From the NCBI GenBank assembly GCA_022818135.1, contig JAFMSR010000016.1, forward strand, positions 8,685,430-8,749,429: a stretch of 64,000 bases of DNA, given 5' to 3'. Each line of letters opens with the position of its first letter. Within the stretch, counting starts at the first letter, position 1. A program made the translations under genes and the position numbers. The stretch comes from Saxidomus purpurata. Taxonomy: Eukaryota > Mollusca > Bivalvia > Venerida > Veneridae. Positions 33,910 through 44,800 of this stretch are shown piece by piece. The notes beneath the pieces are model-generated. The model was not told where the DNA came from. It saw nothing but the letters and a program-made list of their open reading frames with translations, and made no database searches.

Positions 33910-35229
33910 CTAATAAACGTACTTAAACCAACAGTCTCTTGTAATATGGTTGGACCTGCCGCAAATACCACAGTTCTGTGAACGTCGCTCTTGACCGAAA
34001 CGCTTGTATCCTTTACTTCCGGTATACGGTGCACATGTGGTCTCTATTTGATCAGTGTTTTGTGAACTCGTTTTTCTTGTCGTCTGCTGTTTTGTAATAC
34101 TGACGGCTTTATTTATGATAGCCACCAGAGAGCTGCAACCTCTTACGTGGAGATGTATTCCGTCTCGATGATAAAAGTGATGTGCCATGTTCCCATTTCC
34201 GTAGACAAACGCACTGTATATTTCAATCTGTTGAGCAGGTGTATCTTCACATATTTGTTTGATAACATCATTTAAGGGAACCACGTCTGTATCACGCCGC
34301 GGAGCAACTGTACACAGGTACACCTTACATTGCTGTTTGTTCAATTTGTTTATCATCTGCTTCAACTCACTATAAATCATTTTCATGTCGCTTCCATTCG
34401 CTGCATCATTGCCGCCTATGTATATCACGACTGTTTTGTACTCTTCCATATTCCAAGAACTCAGGATAGAACAAATGTCAGAAACCTTCCGACCTGGTAG
34501 TGATTTAATGATTGAATGTTTATTCAAACCGCGTCTTTGAATACCTCGAAGAATGGAATCACCGATGATCAAAGTCTTCGTTTTTGCTATGATCTTTGAC
34601 CTTTGTCCTGAACGCGCTGTGTTGGTATCATTCACTTCAGTGTTGCAGTTATTTTCCGTATTACCATGCGGGATGATAATTACGTCCTTCTCTACAATTG
34701 AATTTACGTGAACTGTGTCAGAATCCAGTGATTTTCTTTCTTTCTGTGATCCATGTGCGCTTCCAGAAGTTGATCTCTCTGTAGAACCGTGATTTTCATT
34801 TCTCCTAAGACTAGTTGCATTAGTTACGTTTTTGAGATTATCCTGTATGGACTGCAGTCTTTTGTTTACTGTGTTAGTTGAGATTTCCATCTCTTTGTGT
34901 AGCTTTTTGGTGGTTTCAGTGAGATTCACTACAGTTTCCGTTGATTTTTTTGTGACTAAAGTCATTGTATTCTTTATACTGGCTACTTCATCTCTAAGTT
35001 GATCAAATCGCGCGCGTGATTCTGTCACTAACGTGTTTAGTTGCAACCGCGTATGAAACACATGGTCATGGATCTTCCGCAGTTCAGTAAGCACTTCACT
35101 ATTGGGTACATCTAGGGACCCTACTTGATATTCCGCGTCAACAGTAGATGAACATGGTTGGCTTGTTTCAGATGTGTCATCTTTAGCGTTATCATAATAA
35201 TAATAATAATAATAATAATAATAGTACAT
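33910..35229 (-). CDS. LINE ORF1: coiled coil, SGNH hydrolase domain, zinc knuckle
   Basis: About 430 residues. After an N-terminal polytyrosine encoded by the flanking ATA repeat (not real protein sequence) come a helical, coiled-coil-like stretch (about 40-140) and an SGNH/GDSL-type domain: TLIIGDSILRGI (block I), VVIYIGGNDAA (block III), and DGIHLHVRG with the catalytic Asp and His. A CCHC knuckle (CGICGRSNHITRDC) sits at the C-terminus. ORF1 esterase domains are a known feature of CR1 clade elements. The frame is intact from the repeat to the stop at 33912-33910. Confidence 0.85.
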   Translation of the reverse strand: MYYYYYYYYYYYDNAKDDTSETSQPCSSTVDAEYQVGSLDVPNSEVLTELRKIHDHVFHTRLQLNTLVTESRARFDQLRDEVASIKNTMTLVTKKSTETVVNLTETTKKLHKEMEISTNTVNKRLQSIQDNLKNVTNATSLRRNENHGSTERSTSGSAHGSQKERKSLDSDTVHVNSIVEKDVIIIPHGNTENNCNTEVNDTNTARSGQRSKIIAKTKTLIIGDSILRGIQRRGLNKHSIIKSLPGRKVSDICSILSSWNMEEYKTVVIYIGGNDAANGSDMKMIYSELKQMINKLNKQQCKVYLCTVAPRRDTDVVPLNDVIKQICEDTPAQQIEIYSAFVYGNGNMAHHFYHRDGIHLHVRGCSSLVAIINKAVSITKQQTTRKTSSQNTDQIETTCAPYTGSKGYKRFGQERRSQNCGICGRSNHITRDCWFKYVY

Positions 35230-35322
35230 GTAATAATAATAAGTTTGTTTTACGAGCGGTTATTGAGGAAGTTTTATGGGCATATAACAGAATACGTTTT
35301 ATGTACTGGGGCTATATAAAGG

Positions 35323-35348
35323 CACGGACCTAAGTATATAGGTCCGTG
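35323..35348. repeat. short perfect hairpin CACGGACCTA / TAGGTCCGTG
   Basis: Ten-base perfect arms with a six-base loop. A similar hairpin, arms one mismatch apart, is at 56149-56176; both are preceded by GG and followed by AT. Confidence 0.7.
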
Positions 35349-35518
35349 ATAAAGGCAAGGTCTGAGGAAAAAATCGAGGCTGACAATCTCACGAACTCTT
35401 GAAAGTTTTGAACATGTTCTCAACTCTCATGCGTATAACTGTGTGTAGTTTGCACTAGAAATGTAGACAGTAAACTAAAAGTCATGCTTAACTTTCTTGT
35501 ACTTTTTCGTTCTTTTAG

Positions 35519-35839
35519 CCTTGGTCAATGTGAACAAATGCGGTGATCTAAGTATTGAAGAGCCGGCCATACTCGGCAGAAACGTCATGTTTACCTTTAC
35601 TCCGAGTTTTTATCCCGAAACAGCAAGCATACTATGGCAACGTACAAACGAAGAGAATCCATGGGCTAATCTAACACTGAAACCAAAATTTGACCAGTTT
35701 GTGAAAAATGGAACGTATTACCTTATTGTGACTGATACTGTTTCTACGAAGACAAAGGATGATGCAATATTTTACCGGATCCAGTATTTCAACGACAGCG
35801 TTAACTGTACTATGAAAACTTCCAAACTTAAACTTAAAG
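35519..35839 (+). CDS. receptor exon A: Ig-like domain 1
   Basis: CTTTTAG acceptor and AAAG|GTAAGT donor. Contains ILWQRT (core Trp) and YFNDSVNCTM, but no cysteine where the first disulphide partner belongs (VMFTFTPS). The fold is probable; the disulphide is lost or unusual. Confidence 0.72.
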
Positions 35840-38800
35840 GTAAGTTTTTAAACCTTAGTCGATATTCGACGCCGACATATCAACCGGCGTAATGATGAAC
35901 GCATCGCATAACAAAGACTTTTCATCACGAACAGAATGATATTGGTAATTGTGACGGTGAAGCTGATGATGATGATGATGATGATAAATGTCATGATATG
36001 ATATATGATTAGTATAATAGCTTGATGATATTCTTATTGTTATTACTAATAGCAGTGGAAGACGGTGCTTGTACAAATGATACAAAACAGTACTATTTAA
36101 AGTCTAATTCTTACACTTATTTTCCTCGAGACTTGGCAATTCAGTTGTATGGTATCATGCCAGTTCTCTTAAGTGCAATAAAACATCTGGAAATTATAAA
36201 TAACAGAAAGATATTTCTTGAACTTTAAGAGATATCTCTTGTATTAACAGAGGCATCTGTTTAACATCATTTGAGATATATCTTTCTATTTTTGAGAGAT
36301 ACAAAGATATCTGTCTATTTTAAACAATTATCTCTTTTTCAGAGATGTCTTAAAAGGTAGGATAGATATCTCTATACGATAGAGAGATATTTCTATATCA
36401 ATGCGAAATATCTTTTTAGTGTTGGGAGATATCTTTTCAAACAGGAGAGATATCTCTATTAAAAGAAAGATATCTCCTATATTGCAGAGATATCTATGAA
36501 TTTAAGAGATATCTCCACTATTTTAAGCGATATCTCTATGAAATCAAAGAGATATCTCTTTTTGATTAATAGTAAATTGGCTTGCGAGATATTTTAATAT
36601 AAACATGTGGATAGTTAACATTGCCAGTGCCTAGTTATAAACGCTAACACGCTTACACTTTTGTAACTTGTTAAAGAAAGATGAAGTTTACTATGTACAG
36701 TTCCTTTCTTTTGACGTTTTTTTTTCTCTTTTCGGATGTTGGTTGTGCCTTTAAACAATTTCAAATCGAAGCTTATTTATTTCGAGAAAATTCGGTTTTG
36801 TGAAAATTACTGTTGACTTCTTTTTGTTTAAATATATCAAGATAACTGCACTTCTCAAAATAATAAAATAGATTCATTCATTCAAAGAAACAAACTCTTC
36901 CTGGATATGTTTGAATAACATACTGCTGTGTTTAAATCTTTCCTCAGATATATCAAAGGAACCTTGTGGATATGTTCACCTAAGAACAAAGAAAATAGAG
37001 TCCGGCAAGAAGGTGGAGATAGAATATTATCCGACAAAAAGAGATACCGATAATCGTGGCAGATACACACGAGATTGGGTGCGCTCTTACAACCAGAATT
37101 CACGTGTAACACTGCCCAGTAAGGTGGATGGTGTTTATGAAGAAAAGGCGATGGATAATGATAAATATGTTTTCACGATTTTTTCGTTTAACGAAGACAT
37201 GAATGGAAGATACGAAGTTCAGTGTAATGGAGGACACTATTCAAACAATGTTACAGTGATATTACCAGGTATGTACAATAACACGGACGTACATACGCAA
37301 AGGTTCATGACAATGAGAATTGCAAAACTTAATCTTAAGGTTTTTAAAAGTAATTGAATTAATTTTAAAGAAGAACGTATTCGACTTCATTTAAAAACAC
37401 TCTAACATGTATTTAAATTATATTTATATTCTTAAAAGCATTCACAATTTTGAAATACTGAGTTGGAGTATCTTAAACATATTGAGTACACGTAATTGCT
37501 TAATTGGAAATATTTTGTGCACCTTTTAAATGGGATTGTTACATGTAAATGATTTCCAATTAAGACTAGCTTTGCACAAATCTTGATTTGATTTGATTTG
37601 ATGAGAATTTTATCAAGGTCCGTCCAAAAGAGCACTTATGTTAGCTTGATATCTGGATGAGACCCTGGCATGTCTCCCGTCATGCCTAAAAAACTAAATT
37701 TTGAAGCCAGAAATACGAGAAATTTACCTGACTGCAATTTCCAGCTAGTATAGCCAAAGGTTGAATTTGATTGCTTACCAAAGAGAAGGCCAATCACGGC
37801 GACCAATGAGATCTAAGTGTGATTGACCTAGTTTGTATGTCTGGATCGTGGTAGCCTAACAGTTTTTAGTAAATTTTGATACTAGATGTTGTCCTATTTT
37901 TATTTTGCTTAGCTTTTTGTGATGATAAAAATTTTAATTGTCCTGAATGAGAGAATAAAATGTTGTCCAAACGATGGTTTTACTTATTTTAACAAGTTAA
38001 AAGTATGCATGAAAGTTTAACTTATGTTCCTACTCTGAAATTTTGAAAATATAAAAAACCCTTAAAAGCCAAATAAGCCAGCAACCGCAGAGGTTAACTT
38101 TAATTCTTTAATTATAATGATGTACAATAGAAAATTATAAAGAGACTTGTACTAGTTGGTTGTTTACTGCCGGAGATTGAAGCAAAAAATCGGAAAGTAA
38201 ATTAACCAATGGAGCCAGGAGAGACAAAAATGATTAGCCATTCAGCAGGGTGCTAATGGCCGCCAGTTCGGTCTACTACTGTTGAAAAAGCACAGTCATT
38301 AATGCAATTATTTGAATCATGTAGATCATGATCTGCATGATAGGCGATTCGGTCCTCGGACAGATGCTGGTGAACTACTATTCCTGATCCTGGTGACTAA
38401 CCAGTACTTTTCACATCGTCGTTGTTGTGTGTGATTGGGTTTTTCGTGCCTGAGTAAGATTGTTCTTAATGTAGTTTTATTCTTATATTACACATCTTAA
38501 ATGTTCCGAAAATACAATTGCGAAAGTTAGATGTGCTTTTTAAGATTAACATTTGCTTTGCACAAATCTTTCGAAATATTTGATTTTATAGTTCCACCAA
38601 AGCCGCCAGTTTTCGAAAGGTTAACAAACATCGAGGATTGCAAGGACTGTATTGTTTGTACGGAAGAAGTTGAGTGTCAGATCAGCTGTAGGATAAGTGG
38701 TGGTACGGAATCAATAAATGTGACCATGGCAATAGAAAATGAACTTAAAACCCCTGATTTTGACTATGTGATAGGTTCTTACGCTGCATACTTCCGTTTT

Positions 38801-41800
38801 CGAAACAAACAGCATATGACTACGGTGAATTGTTCAGTAAACAACGTCCTTTTGATATCTCCTTTAACAACCACGGCGACTGTGTATGTTGTAAGTAAGT
38901 AAAACACTTAAATACAATAATATTTAGTTACGTACTTGCTTGCCATGATCGTTGAGCTGATCAAACATTTAACATTTTGATGAAACTTCTTTCATGTATT
39001 TTTATCAGTTTTATGGAACATTTTGAGAATGTTTCACAATACGTTTAGAAATGGTTTAAGAAAACAATACTATGCAACACGTGTTACAAATGAAAACACT
39101 TAGCTAGCTTGAAACGTTAAAGCTGCTCGCTCTCAGTTGCCGTTGAAAAAAATGAAATTAAAAAAAATGACATACTGATACATAGATATAAAACTTAAGG
39201 CTAGAATCAACAAAAGAAGTAAAAATCTAGGTAGGAATTTGCAAAAATCGATTGAAAATGCTGGTTTTACGGCACCGCCACCCTGTATGTTTATATTAGA
39301 ATTTCAAACGCGCTTGCAACGCCGTTTTATTTCCAATCTACAGATATAAGTAACAGGAATTTATACTGGAACCTTTTTATATGACTATATGTTCTAAAAT
39401 ATGTTATTTTCATACAGTTTGAAGAATTTTATTTTTTACCGAAGTCTGAGAGCGAGCAGCTTTAAGAATGTCTCGAAATGTTTTGAGGAAGAACGCTACA
39501 TGTAAATCACAGTGTACAACCTCCGGCGTTGACAGCAGTTCCGACGTTGATAGCAGCTCCAAATTTAAATGCGCGTTTTACGCAGGGTAGGCATTTGTGA
39601 ATGGTGTTGCCTTTTCTGTTGTCTTTGTGAGTAACGGCTAGTATATATTGTTTCACCATAGATGAAGGAATCAGCAAGTGAAATTATGTCTAAACAGGCA
39701 CCGCCAATGAGGAGAAAATCCTCGGTAAATACGAAAGTTTTGCCGAAAATCGAGCGTTTTCGCTTTCGACATTAATTATAAGTGCTAATATTCAGACATG
39801 AAAAAGATTGAATAACCGGGGACAAACTTCAACCATTTCTCTATAAGTCTACCAAGTGTCACCTTGTAATATGCCGTTTTAAAGGAGATACAGGCGTTTA
39901 AAGTTGACAAGGTACACGAATCTGGCTAACGGGATTAGCAGTTCCTTTTCGTAACGGTTATAGATGACAGCAGGTCCCGTCAATTTTTATGTTAACGGGA
40001 CAGCAGTGTGGAAAAATGCGAAATCCACTGAAAATTGCGTGTTTCAGCCGTTTTGCATGGCTTGTTTGTTTCTTTTTCTGCCCAAAATGGCATTACAACT
40101 AAAACATGTGAACTGCGGGTAAATAACACTTAACACATAATGTTATCAGACGTCTGTCCAACAATACAGATGTACACAATGTATATGTTGGTATTAAAGA
40201 ATTAATTTCTTTCAATAAACCTACATTTTTTCATACATGACTGTTGCACATAAGGCGGCAGTTTAGGTGGTTTTGTGCCTTGTAAATTGTTGACGGAATG
40301 AAGCATGTCAGGCCGGACAGATGGACTGATAAGACAACACACAGGGTAGGACAACAGACATATGTTCGGACAGATGGATTCAAGCTTTCGAACTACTATT
40401 TGGTCATTGACTTAAAAATTTTCGGAACCGTGCCAAGCTTCTTCTTAAAGTGGATTTAATTTATTTGACCAAAAGACACATATCACCAAGTTCTTAGAGT
40501 TCTGTTATTTAATCATCCGTTTGATCAAAAATAGGGAGCTTTATTCGAATGTGCATATGCTTTGGTTCGAATACAGATCCGCTACACCAAGGGAGCTGTA
40601 TTCGCTAATGTGCACGGAATACAGGTTTTTTGCAAGAAGTCTGTAATAGATTTTACATTTCATGCATTTATGGAAGCTGCTTCAAAACAACAAACAAAAC
40701 GTATTTACATAGATATATTCTCGTAACAAAAATTTTTGGAACCGGTATTTAACACCGCAAAACGACGTTTTTGAAAGAAAAAATAAATTTATGAAGCATA
40801 GGGTTGTGCGATGGTAGAGTGGTTATCGACCTGGATTACCAATTAAGTGATCCTCGGTCCGAATCCCGTCTGCACCATTTACATTAAGAAAAAATTTCAG
40901 TGTTTGCCATCCATCCAGATATGAACTGGTTAGAAACCCGGAGGTAGTCCCGTGCAGATATGTGCTATACCGTCCGGTACGTTAACGAGCAGAGGGATGT
41001 ATACGTTAAGAGCTTGTGTCTGGTACCCGGATTCACTTGAATGTGTCATAATAGGGCACATAATCCTATAAATATTCATCTCTAATGAATAAATAGAATC
41101 TGTGAAGAAAAGGTAAGGGTGAGTGCAAAAACTAGACTTCAAAAATCGAAAACGGCCAGGGATGATAACAAGTATCAATCATATACAACAAACACATCTA
41201 GCGCCATTGAGTCTGGTTTAAGTTAAAGTCCTAGGACCACATTTTCTTATTTTATTAAGGAATATCAATATTTGACAGAAATGACCATTATATGTACCAA
41301 AAACATTCCTAAAGTTGTTTTTAAATCGATAAGATTTTATTAGAAACATAGAGCAGATTTTTTTAATAAGGCTTTCTGGCAACTCTTTAAGAAACAACTT
41401 TAATGCGAAGACGCATACGTCAATTATAGGTTTAACTGTTTTGTAATTTTGATATTTGCGACTGTATGTACGGTTTTAATGGTCGCAAATATTTTTAACG
41501 GAGACGGCGTTAGCCGGAGTTGTTAAAACTGTTTGCGACCATTAAAACCGTATATACGGTCGCAAATCTCAAAATCACTTCATAGTCAACCCTTTTCTAA
41601 CGCACAATATGTTTAAATGTGACAATTTAAACGCAGTTCGATTTTTGCGACTATATATACGTTTTTTGAAAGTCGCAAATTTTAAGACGTAACCAATCAG
41701 AATCGACGTTACGTCGGTACTGCGTTAGAAATTGTTTTATAATGAATAGAACGCGGTTATATCATTATCATATCAGTAAATTTAGGTAACTATATCAGAA

Positions 41801-44800
41801 AACTCAAAGTGATCATGGGTATTTAAGTTCGTTTGATATTGTACACTGTATTCTTCATGTATCGGAGTCAAGTTGATAATCTACGCCCAATTTGAACACC
41901 CCTAGCTCGTTCATGCTTATGGTTGACCTTCTCCGTGAATAAAAGTTTGTCAGAGCCATCAAATTATATCAGAACAGGACTTTGTGTAGTATTAAATGTT
42001 ATATCGTATACCTGTCACAAATACTTAATCCTGATTGGCAGATAGCGCTCACGTGCCGAGTCTGTAAGAGTATGTGTAGACCTGGAAAATGATATGTAGC
42101 CCTGCACGGATTTCATGACGTCATTTCTGTCATATTTTCGTGTAATTTTCACTTTTTATTATGAGGTATACGATATAATAATTTTAGACAAATGTTTCGG
42201 TCAATATATAGATTTGCGGACCTGTAAAAGAATGATATCGTCCTCGGTCAAAATCACTTTTAACAGGTCCGCAAAACTATATATTGACCTCAAAATTAGT
42301 CTATAATTGTAAGTGTTATTTACCCGCAGTTCACATGTATTAATTGCAATGCCATTTTGGGCAGAAAAAGAAACAAACAAGCCATGCAAAACGGTTGAAA
42401 CACGCAATTTTCAGTGGATTTCGCATTTTTCCACACTGCTGTCCCGTTAACATAAAAATTGACGGGACCTGCTGTCATCTATAACCGTTACGAAAAGGAA
42501 CTGCTAGATCCGTGTACCTTGTCTGGAGCTGCTGTCAACGCCGGAACTGCTGTCAACGCCGGAGGTTGTACACTGTGTGAATGCACAGCGCAGAAACGAT
42601 CAACAACTTCAGTTAGATGAAACTATGAATTCAATGACCAAAACAAACTCACATTACTTAGCAGACCTTGCAAACGACGAGGTATATTATACTAAAAAGT
42701 TTGCCTCAGAAGAAGATTATTCATGATGATTATTATTTAACTGCTAATATTAGTAATCACCCTTCTTCCTCGTTTCAGTTTCATTGTTACAGTCATGATT
42801 ATCGTTATAACATACAGCCGAACTATTTCATTGGATGCCCGAACACTAAAATATTTTACAAGTCGTTCACGAGCAGAAAAATGTTACGTCCTATCTTTGC
42901 TTTTATTTTAGAGCCACCTACAATTTTAGGTTACAAGATACCTAATGACCTGAGGGAGGGAGATCCCGTAAATATAACATGTGAATTTGCGGCTGGACGA
43001 CCAACTCCGACTTTGTCTTTGAAAATTTCCGATACGGCATTGTCGCCTGTACAAAGAACAGACACTTTCAGCACCACCGACCAGTCATACTCAAGTGCTA
43101 TCTCCCTTACAACATTCAAGAGAATTTGGAACGGCCAAAACATCTCATGCTGCCGATACAGTTACTTGTACAATCCAAAAGACAAATGTGTCGTGTTGGG
43201 AAGCGTAAATTACCTTTGTAAGTTCACAATATAAAAATGAGATTTGTTTTGTTTCGCCTTAAAAATTGCCTTTTGAAATTTATGGTGCCAATTCGATCTT
43301 TATATAATTTGATAACAACACTGTATATTGTTATACAACGCATTTGATAAAGATCAGTCTATTTTAAGCAATTGAATTAAATCACTGCTGTATTGACTCT
43401 GCGACGAAACTGCAATTAGCTCAAGTGAAGTAAACTATTGGGACAACTATGAGTACTTTTAGTTATTATTACAAAAAAAAAACCATGTTTTATAGTGCAC
43501 GTGTTAACTCGGCATACATTCTGTTGTAATGTTGTGCTATGATGTTGCCAAGATAATGATCAAATCTTTGCATTTTCAATTTTATATACGTTTGATTTTG
43601 CATTCCGTTACGATTATGACATATAATTACACATTGTATTGCTGTTTTAATTTATTTTAAATATATTTTATCTATAGATATGTGCTTAATTGATTCACTA
43701 ATAATGAAATCGTCTAATTTACATTTTTCTCAACATGCTGTATAGATCTGAATATTTCGTTTTGGTTTGTTCATATATGCAGTGTACTTTTTCAACAGGG
43801 TTATCTCATAGATTGGTCACTGCATCCCATTCATACCTAGATTTTTACAATCGGATCTTTTGACTTCCAGTTTGGGCAAGTTTATTTCCTTGAATAATGG
43901 TGTTTTGCAGAGTTTCGATAAAAAAGATAACAAATTAAATCCTGACCAGACGACATTGTATTTGTCGTCTGCTTCCGAGAGTAACTGATTGAAAAGGAAT
44001 ATATTGTAATACTAGTAGATACGAGACACTAATGGGTTAATGAATAACTTAACAACCAACCCTCAATAGTGTTTTCCTCATAGATCGGGCAATTAGATTT
44101 AGGATGAAGTGTAAACAGCTTGTTTTCTCCCCAGTTCCACCATCAGATCTAAAGCTACAAATAATAACCAAAGAACGACCGACTCAAATAGAAGCAGTAT
44201 GTACAATCTACGGTTCAAATCCTGCATGTCAAGCAAAATGGCAAGCGCCTGACGGAAGTATCCACTCAGAGAGAAACATCAAAAAGACCAGCAGACCTTC
44301 CGGTGCCTGGGACTCGGTGTATAGAGTGACAGTTAACACAAGTCAAAATTACATAGGGAAACAGATAACATGTTTATCTGACTGTCCAGATTTTAACGTT
44401 TCGGTGAAAAAATCTGAATCTTTACCATGTAAGTATGATTTTCGATAACGGTTTTTTCAAAGCAATTCAATGGTAAGTTGAAGAACCCAGTCTCGCTATT
44501 TTGGAAGCCATTCTCTGACTCACACCCGTCATGTACATTCAAAAATGATTTTGTCTCATTTTTCCCCAGACGACATTTATTCTTGTAAAACAAATTGTTA
44601 AAAATTACGTGTTGTACAGTACATTAAAACAGTACATTGTAATAAGTACTGCAACTATAGTTGACGTGTCTATATAGTCATAATAGTATGTAGGTAAGAC
44701 TGATGGACATTTATAAACATTATAGATCCACGAGATGTTACACGATCCCCTTTTGTAAAGTAACAGGTACACACCAAAAGAGTTAGAATAGAGATCTATT

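Larger units (their letters stand above)
30376..35230 (-). mobile_element. CR1-like non-LTR retrotransposon, nearly complete
   Basis: A minus-strand element with ORF1 (35229-33910) and ORF2 (33753 to 30727, one stop inside). The 3' end is an ATT-type microsatellite (30376-30435), as in CR1/L2 elements, and not poly(A). The 5' end also abuts an ATA repeat (35193-35222). It lies in antisense orientation 290 bases upstream of the first Ig exon of the receptor gene, probably in its first intron. Clade assignment rests on the SGNH-bearing ORF1, the endonuclease type and the microsatellite tail. Confidence 0.88.
39508..42577. mobile_element. 3.07-kb element with long inverted termini, composite
   Basis: The ends are CACAGTGTACAACCTCCGG (39508) and its inverse (42577). 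Inversion continues inwards in blocks for up to about 600 bases: 39928-40133 pairs with 42311-42520 (GACAGCAGGTCCCGTCAA, GCCATGCAAAACGG, CATGTGAACTGCGGGTAAA on one arm or the other). No transposase frame is present. The interior holds a SINE (40.8 kb), a MITE (41.2 kb) and hairpins (41.46, 42.2 kb), so it has been a target for later insertions. Confidence 0.8.

Noticed and set aside
35190..35229. Polytyrosine N-terminus of LINE ORF1
   Set aside because: Encoded by the flanking ATA microsatellite, not part of the protein.
36208..36565. CRISPR-like repeat-spacer layout
   Set aside because: The repeat is a 12-base palindrome with variable short spacers in an intron of a eukaryotic gene; no cas genes and no leader.
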